This document shows positions 29,272 through 38,422 of a stretch of 64,000 bases of DNA, one piece after another. Positions within the stretch are counted from its first letter, which is position 1; the number at the start of each line of letters is the position of its first letter. The position numbers and the translations under genes are program-made. The notes under the pieces were generated by a model. It saw nothing but the letters and a program-made list of their open reading frames with translations, was not told where the DNA came from and did not search any database. Origin of the DNA: Marinobacter xestospongiae (lineage in GTDB: Bacteria; Pseudomonadota; Gammaproteobacteria; Pseudomonadales; Oleiphilaceae); assembly GCF_023156385.1 (NCBI RefSeq), contig NZ_JAKZAK010000007.1:62001-126000 (forward strand), given 5' to 3'.

Positions 29272-30038
29272 TGCAAACCCTCAACTGCCAGCAGTTGCTG
29301 ATCGACATTCCCGGGCGGCCGTCCGGACGGCCGCTGGACCTGCGCATCGAGGCCGGCCAGGTATGGGGCATTCTGGGTCCCAACGGCGCCGGCAAGTCCA
29401 CACTGCTGCATACCCTGGCGGGTTTGCGAAATGCCCGCTCGGGCCGGGTTTTTCTGGGTGAGCGGGCGCTGACTGACCTGCCGCGAAAACAGGTGGCCCA
29501 GCAGCTGGGCCTGGTGTTCCAGGAGCGCCAGGACGGCTTCCCGGCGACGGTGCTGGAGACCGCGCTGATCGGTCGTCACCCCTGGCTGTCGCCCTGGCAG
29601 ATGGAAACCGCGGACGATCTGGCGCTGGCGGAGCGGTCATTGCAGCGCCTTGATGTCGACCACCTGGCGGATCGCCTGGTGAACACCCTGTCCGGCGGCG
29701 AACGCCAGCGGGTGGCGATTGCCACCACCCTGACCCAGTCGCCCCACACCTGGCTGGTGGACGAGCCCACCAACCACCTCGATCTGCACCATCAGGTGGC
29801 GGTGATGGAACTGCTGACGGAACAGGCGGCTGGCGGCTGCGCGGTGCTGATGTGCCTGCACGACCTCAACCTGGCCGCGCGCTGGTGCGATCATCTGCTG
29901 CTGCTGTTCCCCGACGGTGAGGCCTGCTGGGGCGAGGCCGCCAGCATGCTGGTGCCGGAGGCTCTGGAACAGCTTTACGACCAGAAACTGGCCACCGCCG
30001 AAGTGGACGGCGCCCCGGTGTATGTGCCGGTACGCTAG
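29271..30038 (+). CDS. btuD: Cobalamin ABC transporter ATP-binding protein
   Basis: 255-aa ABC ATPase: Walker A GPNGAGKST (about residues 37-45), Q-loop near LGLVFQERQ, signature LSGGERQR (about 141-148), Walker B TWLVDEP (about 160-166) and switch His in LHDLNLA. It starts at the last base of the btuC stop, so coupling is tight. It powers BtuC-mediated import of corrinoids. Confidence 0.93.
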   Translation: MQTLNCQQLLIDIPGRPSGRPLDLRIEAGQVWGILGPNGAGKSTLLHTLAGLRNARSGRVFLGERALTDLPRKQVAQQLGLVFQERQDGFPATVLETALIGRHPWLSPWQMETADDLALAERSLQRLDVDHLADRLVNTLSGGERQRVAIATTLTQSPHTWLVDEPTNHLDLHHQVAVMELLTEQAAGGCAVLMCLHDLNLAARWCDHLLLLFPDGEACWGEAASMLVPEALEQLYDQKLATAEVDGAPVYVPVR

Positions 30039-30080
30039 TCTCCCGACAAACACAGATTTTACGAACCCAGGAGAGTCCCG

Positions 30081-30692
30081 ATGAAAGAACGCGCCTACGA
30101 TCCCGAACGTCACGCCGCCCGCATGGCCGCCAAGCAGAAAATTATGCAGGAACGCATCGCCCGGGCCCAGAACGAAAAAGGCATCCTGCTGGTGCTGACC
30201 GGCGCCGGCAAGGGCAAGAGCAGCTCCGGTTTTGGCATGGTCGCCCGCGCCCTTGGCCACGGCATGAAGGTGGGCATCGTTCAGTTCATCAAAGGCTCTT
30301 TTACCACCGGCGAGCACACCTTCTTCAAGGACCTGCCCAATGTGGACTATCACGTCATGGGTGAGGGCTATACCTGGGATACCCAGGACCGGGAGCGCGA
30401 TGTGCAGACCGCCGAGGCGGCCTGGGAGATCGCCAGCAAGATGCTCAAGGACCCCAGCTACGACATGGTGCTGCTGGACGAACTCAACATTGCCCTGCGC
30501 TACGACTACCTCAACCTGGATCGGGTGATGGACGATCTTCATAACCGCCCGGAGATGCAGCATGTGACCGTCACTGGCCGCTACGCCCCGGACGTATTGA
30601 TCGAACTGGCGGACACCGTCACCGAAATGAAGCCCCTCAAGCACGCCTTCAAGGATCAGGGTGTGAAGGCCCAGAAGGGCGTGGAACTGTAA
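30081..30692 (+). CDS. cobO: Cob(I)yrinic acid a,c-diamide adenosyltransferase
   Basis: 203 aa of the CobA/CobO/BtuR type. It attaches the adenosyl group from ATP to cob(I) corrinoids. A long charged N-terminal region precedes the P-loop [15 protein letters not shown] (about residues 37-51). VQFIKGSF and a Walker-B-like [15 protein letters not shown] (about 131-145) follow. GGAGAG lies upstream of the ATG. It sits between btuD and cobQ in the same operon, so imported corrinoids can be adenosylated on entry. Confidence 0.94.
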   Translation: MKERAYDPERHAARMAAKQKIMQERIARAQNEKGILLVLTGAGKGKSSSGFGMVARALGHGMKVGIVQFIKGSFTTGEHTFFKDLPNVDYHVMGEGYTWDTQDRERDVQTAEAAWEIASKMLKDPSYDMVLLDELNIALRYDYLNLDRVMDDLHNRPEMQHVTVTGRYAPDVLIELADTVTEMKPLKHAFKDQGVKAQKGVEL

Positions 30693-30696
30693 CGCC

Positions 30697-32160
30697 ATGA
30701 CCACCCTGATGATCCAGGGCACCACCTCCGATGCCGGTAAAAGCACCGTGGTGGCCGCCCTGTGCCGGTGGTTGCAGCGCCAGGGCGTGGCGGTGGCACC
30801 GTTCAAACCCCAGAACATGGCCCTCAACAGCGCGGTTACCGTGGACGGTGGCGAGATCGGGCGCTCCACCGCGCTGCAGGCCCTGGCCTGTGGTGTGGAG
30901 CCCCACAGCGACATGAATCCGGTGCTGCTCAAGCCCCAGAGCGATTGCGGTGCCCAGGTGATCCTGCGGGGGCAGGTCTACGGCAATATGAACGCGGTGG
31001 ACTATCACGCCTACAAGGCCGAGGCCCGGCAGGCAGTGTACGACGCCTGGCAGGCTCTGAGCGCACGCTACGATGTCATCATCGCCGAAGGCGCCGGTAG
31101 CCCGGCGGAGGTGAACCTGCGGGCCAACGACATCGCCAACATGGGGTTCGCCGAGATGGTGGATTGCCCGGTGCTGCTGGTGGGCGACATCGACCGTGGC
31201 GGCGTGTTTGCCCAGCTGGTGGGGACTCTGGAACTGATTTCCGAATCGGAGCGCAACCGTACCCGGGGCTTTATCATCAACCGCTTCCGCGGTGACCTGG
31301 CCCTGCTGGAACCCGGGCTGGACTGGTTGACCGAACGTACGGGCAAGCCGGTGAACGGCGTGCTGCCATACCTCCACGGCCTGGTGCTGGATGCCGAGGA
31401 CTCGGTGGGCACGGCCAGTGAGCACCAGGCCGGTGCCCTGCGGGTGGTGGTCCCGGTGTTGCCACGCATCAGCAACCACAACGATTTCGACCCGTTACGG
31501 CTGCATCCCGGGGTGGAGCTGACGTTTGTCGGCCCCGACCAGACCCCGCCGCCGGCGGATGTCATCCTGCTGCCCGGCAGCAAGCATACCCGCGGCGATC
31601 TGGCCTGGTTGCGGGCCAACGGCTGGGAGGCGGTCATCGAACGTCACCTGCGGTACGGCGGCCATGTCTTTGGCATCTGTGGCGGTTTCCAGATGCTGGG
31701 ACAGCAGGTTGACGACCCCGAGGGCCTGGAAGGTGAACCCGGCATCACCGCCGGGTTGGGCTGGCTGGATACCCACACCCGGATGGTGGCCGGCAAACAG
31801 CTCACCCGCGTTAGCGGTACCTTGACGGTTCCCGGCGCCGAGGCGCCGGCTGCGGTTTGCGGCTACGAAATCCACAACGGCGTTACCACCGGTGCGGACC
31901 TGACGCGCCCGCTGGTGACCCTGGCCGACAAGGTGGACGGCGCCATCAGCGCCGATGGCCGGGTGATGGGCACCTACCTCCACGGCCTGTTCGACGACCC
32001 CGCCGCCTGCGCCGCCCTGCTGGCCCACTGGGGGCTGCGGGACCAGGGCCAGGCTGTCGACTACGCCAGTCACCGGGAACGGCAGCTGGATCGGCTGGCG
32101 GACGCGGTGGAGGAGTGTCTGGATACCGACTGGTTGAAGCGGTTGTTGGGGGTGGCCTGA
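30697..32160 (+). CDS. cobQ: Cobyric acid synthase
   Basis: 487-aa glutamine amidotransferase that amidates four side chains of adenosylcobyrinate a,c-diamide. The N-terminal [18 protein letters not shown] is the P-loop-like synthetase site, followed by [11 protein letters not shown]. The class I glutaminase domain has the nucleophile in [11 protein letters not shown] (about residues 324-334) and the His in GTYLHGLFD (about 426-434). It starts 4 bases after cobO. No earlier corrin-ring enzymes are in the window. Confidence 0.95.
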   Translation: MTTLMIQGTTSDAGKSTVVAALCRWLQRQGVAVAPFKPQNMALNSAVTVDGGEIGRSTALQALACGVEPHSDMNPVLLKPQSDCGAQVILRGQVYGNMNAVDYHAYKAEARQAVYDAWQALSARYDVIIAEGAGSPAEVNLRANDIANMGFAEMVDCPVLLVGDIDRGGVFAQLVGTLELISESERNRTRGFIINRFRGDLALLEPGLDWLTERTGKPVNGVLPYLHGLVLDAEDSVGTASEHQAGALRVVVPVLPRISNHNDFDPLRLHPGVELTFVGPDQTPPPADVILLPGSKHTRGDLAWLRANGWEAVIERHLRYGGHVFGICGGFQMLGQQVDDPEGLEGEPGITAGLGWLDTHTRMVAGKQLTRVSGTLTVPGAEAPAAVCGYEIHNGVTTGADLTRPLVTLADKVDGAISADGRVMGTYLHGLFDDPAACAALLAHWGLRDQGQAVDYASHRERQLDRLADAVEECLDTDWLKRLLGVA

Positions 32161-32183
32161 CCGTGCCTGGGTATGCCGCACGG
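32161..32183 (+). terminator. Weak hairpin after cobQ
   Basis: CCGTGC (32161-32166) and GCACGG (32178-32183) can form a 6-bp stem directly after the cobQ stop. No T-run follows, so this may only stabilise the 3' end. The remaining gap to 32299 shows nothing else. Confidence 0.3.
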
Positions 32184-32299
32184 GGTCGGTAACACCGCAT
32201 TTCGTCATCGTCTACATCTGCATGACAAGGGCAAGAACAGGGTTAATCAGAGGTTTCCTAAATGACAATGGCTGATCGGACATTGTCCGGGACTCAAGT

Positions 32300-33025
32300 C
32301 TACTGCCAACCGTAGTCAAGGTACTCAGGATTGACCGAGAACTCAGCCGCCCCGATGTCCAGCTCGGGGCGGGCAAAAGGAATCCGGAATTCACCCCAGT
32401 TTGCATCAAGGGCGCTGGCCGACGATTCTTGTATCCAGACGCCGGCATATAGATTGTCTCCCCGCAGGTAGCGATCATTGCCCACATCATTTCGTGTGAT
32501 CGAGCCATTTTCCATTAACATCCAGGTTACTCGATTGCGCCCCCGCAGCGTTCCGGCGCAGTTTTCGGTGCCCATGGTCTTAAGTGAAAAGGAGCCGAAT
32601 ACAAATCCCTGGCGACTGATCCCTGAATTCCGGTGTTCATTGTCCACGCCAAAATCCAGCCGCTTCAGGTCGTGGCTATGCTCAACGTGGATGGTACCCT
32701 CCAGATTACAGTGCAGCGCTCCCCTCCTTAGATACCCTGAGACTAATACCTTGGTTTCTGCTTCCTCAACAGGGCGCACTTCGGTGAATCCGATATGCAA
32801 ACGGTAATAGTCAGATCCCATATATCCCAGAAACTCCCCTTCCGGCTCAACCAGTTGGGCGAAAACCTCCGACGTCATAAAATCCGCATCGATTGCAGTG
32901 GTAAGGCGCTCCTTTTCCCAGGGGGCCATATCGAAAAAGACAGGGATGTCCTCTTCGGAATTAGCGTTACTCACTATGGAGGTAAGACCCAGAAACACGC
33001 CGACTAACACTGCGTAGACTGTCAT
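32300..33025 (-). CDS. Secreted protein of unknown function
   Basis: 241 aa from the ATG at 33025, chosen because it gives a signal peptide (TVYAVLVGVFLGLTSIVSNA). I do not recognise a family. The mature part starts acidic (NSEEDIPVFFDM), contains two Cys (in LHCNLEG and ENCAGTL) that could form a disulfide, and looks beta-rich. An in-frame extension to 33247 overlaps the divergent YbaK-like gene and is rejected. Codon use looks more AT-rich than in the cobalamin genes next to it, suggesting an acquired gene. Confidence 0.6.
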   Translation of the reverse strand: MTVYAVLVGVFLGLTSIVSNANSEEDIPVFFDMAPWEKERLTTAIDADFMTSEVFAQLVEPEGEFLGYMGSDYYRLHIGFTEVRPVEEAETKVLVSGYLRRGALHCNLEGTIHVEHSHDLKRLDFGVDNEHRNSGISRQGFVFGSFSLKTMGTENCAGTLRGRNRVTWMLMENGSITRNDVGNDRYLRGDNLYAGVWIQESSASALDANWGEFRIPFARPELDIGAAEFSVNPEYLDYGWQ

Positions 33026-33153
33026 ATTTTTTGCACCCGCGAATGGTTGGAAGCTTTTTATCACAATCGATGCCCCGCTTTCGATCATGGCATTGTTCTG
33101 GGCCCTCCACCGCATTACTCTAATCGTTGGCTCGTTGAAACTAGGGAGGAAAC

Positions 33154-33636
33154 ATGTCAAAGGAGTTGAAAGCCTCATCCGTGAAAGTACAGGAGTTCCT
33201 GTCTCAGCATGGCCAGGACTTTGTGGTTCAACAGATGCCGGGCTCAACGCGTACGGCGGAAGAGGCCGCCGAGTCGATTGGTTGTACGGTTTCGCAGATA
33301 GCGAAGTCCCTGATTTTTAAACACGGCGAGACCGGTGAGCCCGTGCTGGTGGTGGCATCGGGTACCAACAGGGTGTGCACTGACAAGGTCAGGGAAGCGA
33401 CGGGTATTGTGCTCAAGAAGGCCGATGCGTCGTTTGTACGAGAGAAAGTGGGCTACGCGATCGGCGGTGTTCCGCCCGTGGCGCATAATGCCTCGGTTCA
33501 AACCATCCTGGACCAGGACTTACACCAGTACAGCGAGATCTGGGCGGCGGCTGGAACACCGAACTCCGTGTTCCGACTGAACCCACGGCATTTGGGCGAG
33601 CTCACTCAGGGGCAGTGGGTAGACCTGGCACAATAG
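33154..33636 (+). CDS. YbaK/ProX-family aminoacyl-tRNA editing protein
   Basis: 160 aa. This is the YbaK/EbsC/ProXp trans-editing fold that hydrolyses mischarged tRNA. SIGCTVSQIAKSLIFK (about residues 41-56), VVASGTNRV and the signature GYAIGGVPPVAH (about 102-113) are clear. The ATG follows GGGAGGAAAC. It is divergent from the orphan secreted protein. Which aminoacyl-tRNA it edits cannot be predicted. Confidence 0.9.
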   Translation: MSKELKASSVKVQEFLSQHGQDFVVQQMPGSTRTAEEAAESIGCTVSQIAKSLIFKHGETGEPVLVVASGTNRVCTDKVREATGIVLKKADASFVREKVGYAIGGVPPVAHNASVQTILDQDLHQYSEIWAAAGTPNSVFRLNPRHLGELTQGQWVDLAQ

Positions 33637-33671
33637 GGTTAGTCGCTCTCTGATTAACGATGCTTGTCCAG

Positions 33672-34454
33672 TTAATCCGAGGTTCCTTGATCCCCCAGAT
33701 AGCCCTGAAGCAACGATTCCAGCGTGCCATCCGCAGCCAGTGCCTCGAACCCATGATTGAGCAGTTGCACAAGCTCTTCCGCTCCCGGGTATTGCCGGGA
33801 AATCATCATATGGAACTGATCTGCCTCCACCCCTGGAATGGGTTCTGCGGTCAGGCCCTCCCGCAGGTGATTCTGGCCAAGAGCCGAGAAGCCGGCGAGT
33901 ATCTCATAGCGGGCAAGAAACGCATCGCAGCGACCGGCAAGCGTCTTGTTGACGACCTGATCAAAGGTGTTGGTGCCCTGATCCACATTTTCGTTCGCAA
34001 CGCCAAAGCCCGTGTAGTTGTAGCCCCTGAGGCCACATAGCCTGTAGTTCATCAGATCAGCGGGCTCGCTGACATTCAGCCCATTCGGATAACGATTCCT
34101 GTCGAAGATATAGCTGGGCTGTACGGTGTAGTAAGGCTCCGTTAACAGGTAGGTTTGCGCCCGTTCATCACTGTACGAGGCACTCAATGCTATGTGATAG
34201 GCGCCGGTTTCGGTGAGTCCCGTGCAACGTGCCCAGGGCTGCATTTCCACCGTAAAAGACACGCCCGCGGGCGTGAGTATTCTCTCGAGTACATCCACGT
34301 CATAACCGGCGACCTCTCCGTCCAGTTCATAGGTGTAAGGTGGCCACCCTGCGCCGTCTCCACACACTCTGATCTCTTCGCCGTCCATCGCCAGCGCGTT
34401 CAGTGACAAGCCGGCGGCAAGCGCGATGAACCAACGGATAGGGCCCAGTGTCAT
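33672..34454 (-). CDS. Orphan periplasmic solute-binding protein (amino-acid type)
   Basis: 260 aa from the ATG at 34454, with GGAGG 7-11 bases upstream (an in-frame TTG at 34469 overlaps that site). A signal peptide (about 1-22) ends at NALA. The body is a bacterial extracellular solute-binding protein family 3 fold: EIRVCGDGAGWPPYTYELDGEVAGYDVDVL in outline, then HIALSASYSDERA and LCGLRGYNY. Four Cys are present. No permease or ATPase gene is next to it, so it may serve a distant transporter or act as a sensor. Confidence 0.82.
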   Translation of the reverse strand: MTLGPIRWFIALAAGLSLNALAMDGEEIRVCGDGAGWPPYTYELDGEVAGYDVDVLERILTPAGVSFTVEMQPWARCTGLTETGAYHIALSASYSDERAQTYLLTEPYYTVQPSYIFDRNRYPNGLNVSEPADLMNYRLCGLRGYNYTGFGVANENVDQGTNTFDQVVNKTLAGRCDAFLARYEILAGFSALGQNHLREGLTAEPIPGVEADQFHMMISRQYPGAEELVQLLNHGFEALAADGTLESLLQGYLGDQGTSD

Positions 34455-34698
34455 AACAGCAACCTCCAACTCAACATGCGTTTACGGCCCACCCATTCCG
34501 AGGGCTGTCACCTTTTCTGTGTCAGTCAACCGATAGCAGTAAGGACACACTCTGCTGCAGGGAAAGTCCCGTGGCTCCTGTCAGTACCTAATCAACCGAG
34601 CGAAGTGATATCCTCTCGAACCGCTATCAAGTAAGCAAATCAAGCCTGAATGCCGAGATCCGGCCGGCAACCTTCAATTTGGAGTTTGAGCCTTACCC

Positions 34699-35091
34699 AT
34701 GAAATTGATTGTACGTCTTTTTTTCCGCACCCTGCGCCTGGTCCTGACACCGTTCATGCTGCTCAGTGAAAAGCTCAGTACGCCTAAAAGCGTGACCCGC
34801 ACCCCTGAAGAGCAGGCAGTCGTTGACCAGGCCAGCAAAGCTCTCGCGCTTTACCAGTTCAGTGCCTGTCCGTTCTGTATCAAGGTACGTAAGGAAATCG
34901 CCCGACTTGGCCTGAACATTGAAACCCGCAATGCCCAGCATGACCCCGAGCATCGTGCGGCACTGGAGGCCGGTGGCGGCCGCATCAAAGTGCCCTGCCT
35001 GAAGATTCGACAGGATGATGGCAATGAGCGTTGGCTGTATGAATCCTCCGAGATCAACGCATGGTTGCAGGAACGATTCGAGCCGAGTTAA
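34699..35091 (+). CDS. Membrane-anchored glutaredoxin-like protein
   Basis: 130 aa. The N-terminal hydrophobic/basic segment (MKLIVRLFFRTLRLVLTPFM) probably anchors it to the inner membrane. The thioredoxin-fold domain (about residues 48-130) has the redox motif ACPFC (Cys57, Cys60) and the cis-Pro in IKVPCLKI. Gap 34470-34698 (about 230 bases) contains no recognisable element. It converges on the tautomerase-like gene. Confidence 0.87.
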   Translation: MKLIVRLFFRTLRLVLTPFMLLSEKLSTPKSVTRTPEEQAVVDQASKALALYQFSACPFCIKVRKEIARLGLNIETRNAQHDPEHRAALEAGGGRIKVPCLKIRQDDGNERWLYESSEINAWLQERFEPS

Positions 35092-35197
35092 TCAGCAGTC
35101 GCTGATATTCGATCATTGGTCGAACTCCCCTCGGTTTATTGTTCGTTGCGCTCATCACTTGCCCGGGGAGTCGTTCGGACGCGCACGCGCACCCCGG

Positions 35198-35584
35198 CTA
35201 CACGTTGACCGAATACTTCAGGTCACGGGCCTCGTCGCCGGTCATGCCGCGAAAGCCCCAGCAGTGGGCGGGTTGTTCCTTGATGGTGATTTCCACATCC
35301 ACCGGTGAGATGCCGATTTCCGCCTGGATACGTTGGAACAGGGCCTTGATCAGCGCTTTCTGGGTGTCGGCGGTGCGGCCTTCCATCATGTTGATCTCGA
35401 TCACCGTGTAGGCCGGTGTGCGGCCGCCGGGATAATAGAAGTCCTCGGCATCCAGGGGGATGAAGCGATGAGCCCGTTTGTCCTCAGGCATCCCCAGCAC
35501 CGATTGCATGCAGTTGTGGATAACATCCGAGAGTTTGGGTTTGATCGGGTTGAGGTATTCCCGGATTCCGTAGATGACGATCAC
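35198..35584 (-). CDS. Tautomerase-superfamily-like protein without Pro1
   Basis: 128 aa from a GTG start (35584) with AGGAGG 6-11 bases upstream. The sequence pattern (YTVIEINMMEGRTADTQKALIKALFQRIQAEIGISPVDVEITIKE) matches the tautomerase/MIF superfamily. Catalytic tautomerases expose an N-terminal Pro after Met removal; here the protein begins M-I-V-I-Y, so classical Pro1 chemistry is not expected unless the start is mis-called. It is on the same strand as the nucleotidyltransferase gene 51 bases upstream. Confidence 0.75.
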   Translation of the reverse strand: MIVIYGIREYLNPIKPKLSDVIHNCMQSVLGMPEDKRAHRFIPLDAEDFYYPGGRTPAYTVIEINMMEGRTADTQKALIKALFQRIQAEIGISPVDVEITIKEQPAHCWGFRGMTGDEARDLKYSVNV

Positions 35585-35635
35585 GTTGCCTCCTGGCGTT
35601 GTGTGGGTGTGCCCGTCGGGCGCCGGCGTTGAGGG

Positions 35636-36106
35636 CTAGCCGGCCTGGCCCTGCATCGCCCGCAGATCCTCAAGATCCACCGGGCGCGAGAGTGCGGATT
35701 TATAGCTCACCAGATCTTCCTTCATCATCAGGGGCAGCTCAAGCCCCAGCAACGTGACCGCCACACTGCGGCTCAGGTCGATGGACAGTGGTATCCAGCG
35801 CTGCCGGCGGGCATCGAAGATGCGGGGCTGGTCGGTGCTGCCCACCTCAATCTTGACGCCGCTGTGGACAAACTGCACGTAGGTCAGGTCCCAGCCTTCC
35901 TCGCAGTAGTGGCCGGCGGGTTTGGAGATGTGCGCGTCGCCATCGGCCACCACCGTCTGAAAATGCTCGCCAGGCACAAACAGGTCGATGTCGTTGAGTG
36001 CACGGCTGGCGCCATAGCCCCGGGCGGCCAGTCCACCGCAGATCTGGAAGGGGATGCCCCGGGTGTTGAGAAGGGTGACGATCCAGTACAGGGCCTGCCG
36101 ATGCAT
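35636..36106 (-). CDS. Small nucleotidyltransferase-fold protein
   Basis: 156 aa. The N-terminal half reads as a minimal nucleotidyltransferase: ICGGLAARGYGASRALNDIDLFVPG (about residues 22-46 in outline) gives a GG-x-A-R-x-Y and a DID metal-binding motif like that of aminoglycoside 2''-adenylyltransferase-like proteins. The C-terminal MMKEDLVSYKSALSRPVDLEDL is also family-typical. The substrate is unknown. GAAAGGACAC precedes the ATG. It lies between the tautomerase-like gene and the XRE-cupin regulator, all on the minus strand. Confidence 0.75.
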   Translation of the reverse strand: MHRQALYWIVTLLNTRGIPFQICGGLAARGYGASRALNDIDLFVPGEHFQTVVADGDAHISKPAGHYCEEGWDLTYVQFVHSGVKIEVGSTDQPRIFDARRQRWIPLSIDLSRSVAVTLLGLELPLMMKEDLVSYKSALSRPVDLEDLRAMQGQAG

Positions 36107-36128
36107 GATGTGTCCTTTCTGAGGTTGC

Positions 36129-36776
36129 TTATCGTTCCGTCTGGCCTGCCGTGGCCCGCTCCACCACGCCGTCCCGCTCGGTCATTACCGCAATCACCTC
36201 GGCATCGCCGTCGCCTTCGGCGAGGTAGATGTGGCCAATCTCGCTGTTGAAGTAGGCGGTTTCCCGTTCTCCCAGGCTGATGTGCTCGCCATTTTCGAAA
36301 TGGATGCGCACCCGGCCGGACAGCACCATGGTGAACTCCTGCCCCGGGTGACGGATGAAGTCATCGAACTCACTGAGGTCCCGGGCCATGATGCGGGCGT
36401 AAAGCGGGCTCATGGTGCGGCCGGGAAACTCGCCGGCAATGGGGTGGTACTCGTAGTTGCCGGTGCCGTAGCCGGTGGTATCGGCAATCCGGTTGACCAC
36501 GGCGGTGGGCTGGTTGGTGCCGTCGGTGTCGCCGTCGTCGGGGGTGAATAGCTGGGACAGGTCGATGTGGAGGGCGCGGGCGGCGGCGGCGAGCTTGTCG
36601 TAGCTCACCGTGGCCTGGCCCAGCTCCATCTTGGACAGGGTCGACAGCGCGACCCCGCAGCGTTCTGACAGCTGCTTGAGGGTCAACTGCTGGCGTTTGC
36701 GATGGGCCCGGAGTCGGGCGCCCACCAGGGCCCGATCGATCAGCGGGTGGGCGGTCTGCGATGGGGGAGTGGTCAT
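36129..36776 (-). CDS. XRE-family regulator with cupin domain
   Basis: 215 aa from the ATG at 36776; a longer frame to 36851 would run into the operator region. The N-terminal helix-turn-helix is LRAHRKRQQLTLKQLSERCG and VALSTLSKMELGQ (about residues 22-55). The C-terminal cupin (about 120-200) includes HPGQEFTMVLSGRVRIHFENGEHISLGERETAYF. Such HTH-cupin proteins commonly sense amino-acid-like ligands. It is divergent from ridA, and a pair of palindromes lies between the two (36850-36876). Confidence 0.9.
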   Translation of the reverse strand: MTTPPSQTAHPLIDRALVGARLRAHRKRQQLTLKQLSERCGVALSTLSKMELGQATVSYDKLAAAARALHIDLSQLFTPDDGDTDGTNQPTAVVNRIADTTGYGTGNYEYHPIAGEFPGRTMSPLYARIMARDLSEFDDFIRHPGQEFTMVLSGRVRIHFENGEHISLGERETAYFNSEIGHIYLAEGDGDAEVIAVMTERDGVVERATAGQTER

Positions 36777-36832
36777 GGTGGCTGGTGCGGAGTCCGGTGG
36801 AGCATGAGGTGGTAGTTTATCCCGAGAGCGGC

Positions 36833-36861
36833 TTGACTCTAAAGTTCTCATATCTGATATT
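36833..36861 (+). promoter_or_regulatory. Probable sigma-70 promoter of the ridA operon
   Basis: TTGACT (36833-36838) and GATATT (36856-36861) are separated by 17 bases. They match the -35 (5/6) and -10 (4/6) consensus and point toward ridA (ATG 36906). Confidence 0.6.
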
Positions 36862-36876
36862 CTCTAATCAGAGAAT
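36850..36876. promoter_or_regulatory. Two palindromes between XRE-cupin gene and ridA (putative operator)
   Basis: ATATCTGATAT (36850-36860) and ATTCTCTAATCAGAGAAT (36859-36876) are both exact inverted repeats and partly overlap. The first covers the -10 of the ridA promoter. This is where an autoregulating XRE-cupin protein would be expected to bind. Confidence 0.65.
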
Positions 36877-36905
36877 TTATTAAAGCCACCCAGTGAGTGA
36901 TAACC

Positions 36906-37283
36906 ATGACTGAAAGCATAGTGCGATACCCCAGTGAACTGCCGTTTCCGTTCTCCCGGGCGATCCGGGTTGGCGGCTTCCTGATGCTGTCGGGCCAGGT
37001 GCCGATGACCACGGACGGCACCGTGGTGAAAGGTTCCATCCAGGAGCAGACCGAGGCCGTGATGAGCCGCATCGGTGACACCCTCCAGCATTGCGGTGCG
37101 GATTTCTCCCAGGTGGTAAAAGCCACGGTCTGGCTGTCTGACATGGCTCACTTTGCCGGCTTCAACGAGGTCTACCAGCGCTATTTCGAGGGTGCCCTGC
37201 CGGTGCGATCCACGGTCACCGCCGGGCTTGCTCTGGGGGTAGACGTGGAAGTGGAAGTCCAGGCCTGGGTCGGTGAGGCCTGA
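36906..37283 (+). CDS. RidA/YjgF-family imine deaminase-like protein
   Basis: 125 aa. Rid proteins hydrolyse reactive enamines/imines made during amino-acid metabolism. The conserved Arg appears in LPVRSTVTAG (about residues 98-107), and VGGFLMLSGQVP and VEVEVQAWVG frame the fold. The ATG at 36906 is preferred to a GTG at 36897. It is the first gene of a three-gene run with a YkvI-type permease and an amino-acid oxidase, which gives it an obvious job: quenching the imine released by the oxidase. Confidence 0.88.
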   Translation: MTESIVRYPSELPFPFSRAIRVGGFLMLSGQVPMTTDGTVVKGSIQEQTEAVMSRIGDTLQHCGADFSQVVKATVWLSDMAHFAGFNEVYQRYFEGALPVRSTVTAGLALGVDVEVEVQAWVGEA

Positions 37284-37334
37284 TTAAGACGCGGCTCAGG
37301 GATCTCCAACAACAAGAAAAAATGGGGTGAAAAC

Positions 37335-38417
37335 ATGAAAGATGTGATCAGAATCGCCGGTGCCTTTGTCGGTGTGCTGGTGGGCGCCGGATTTGCATCC
37401 GGCCAGGAAATCCTGGTGTTCTTCGTCAACTTCGGCCTCTGGGGGCTGCTCGGAACGTTGCTCAGTGCGGCGGTGTTCGTGTTTCTGGGGATGGCGTTGG
37501 CGGGCATGGGCAGTCGGTTGCAGGCGCAGTCCCACAAGGTGGTGGTGGAGGCGATCTGTGGGCCCTATTTGGGCCGTTTGGTGGACGGGCTGATCACCTT
37601 TTTCATGTTTGCGGTCACTGTGGTGATGCTGGCTGGCGCCGGGGCGTTGCTGGAGCAGCAGTTCGAGTTCCCCGCAGCCCTGGGCAGTGCCCTGGTGACG
37701 GTGGCAGTGGTGGCGGCCGTGTGCCTGGACGTGCGACGGGTGATCACCCTGATTGGCGCGGTCACCCCGCTGTTGGTGCTGGTGTCCGTGGCTGTGGCGG
37801 CCTACGCGGTGTTCACCCGGGAGGCGGACACGGCGACGCTGGAAACGATCGCCTCAGAGCAGACCGCCGGCGCCCGTTACTGGTGGCTTGGGGCCTTGCT
37901 CTATGTGTCCTACAACATCGTTGCCGGTGTGCCGATTCTGGCGATCATGGGCGGCACCGCCCGCAACGAACGCACTGCAGCCTGGGGCGGTCTGTTGGGT
38001 GGCCTGGTGCTCGGTGGCCTGATGCTGGCTATTGCCCTGGGCTTGCTGTCGCGGCTGGACACGGTGGCCGGAGCGCCCATGCCGATGCTGATGCTGGTAT
38101 CGGAAGTGTCGCCAATGTTGTCGCTGCTGGTGGCCCTGGTGATCCTGGGGATGATCCTCAACACCGCGGTGGGAACGCTGTATTCCTTCTGCGCGCGTTT
38201 TTTGCCGGCCGGTACGTCCCGTTTCCGTCTGGGTACGGTGGTGATCGGTCTGGCGGCCTATGGTTGCAGCCTGCTGGGCTTTGTCAGCCTGGTGGGTAAG
38301 GTCTACCCCATCTTTGGTTATCTGGGTTTCTTCCTGATGGCGGCCATTCTGGTGGCCTGGATACGCCAGCGGCGGTCACCGTTGCTGGCTAACCCTGACG
38401 ATGTGAGAGCTACGTAA
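37335..38417 (+). CDS. YkvI-family membrane transporter
   Basis: 360-aa polytopic protein with about ten TM helices. It opens with VIRIAGAFVGVLVGAGFASGQEI, the glycine-rich first helix typical of the YkvI/LeuT-like family. Members are putative amino-acid or organic-cation carriers. GGGGTG precedes the ATG. It lies 51 bases after ridA and 5 bases before the oxidase, so import of the oxidase substrate is the likely role. Confidence 0.82.
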   Translation: MKDVIRIAGAFVGVLVGAGFASGQEILVFFVNFGLWGLLGTLLSAAVFVFLGMALAGMGSRLQAQSHKVVVEAICGPYLGRLVDGLITFFMFAVTVVMLAGAGALLEQQFEFPAALGSALVTVAVVAAVCLDVRRVITLIGAVTPLLVLVSVAVAAYAVFTREADTATLETIASEQTAGARYWWLGALLYVSYNIVAGVPILAIMGGTARNERTAAWGGLLGGLVLGGLMLAIALGLLSRLDTVAGAPMPMLMLVSEVSPMLSLLVALVILGMILNTAVGTLYSFCARFLPAGTSRFRLGTVVIGLAAYGCSLLGFVSLVGKVYPIFGYLGFFLMAAILVAWIRQRRSPLLANPDDVRAT

Positions 38418-38422
38418 TCGCT

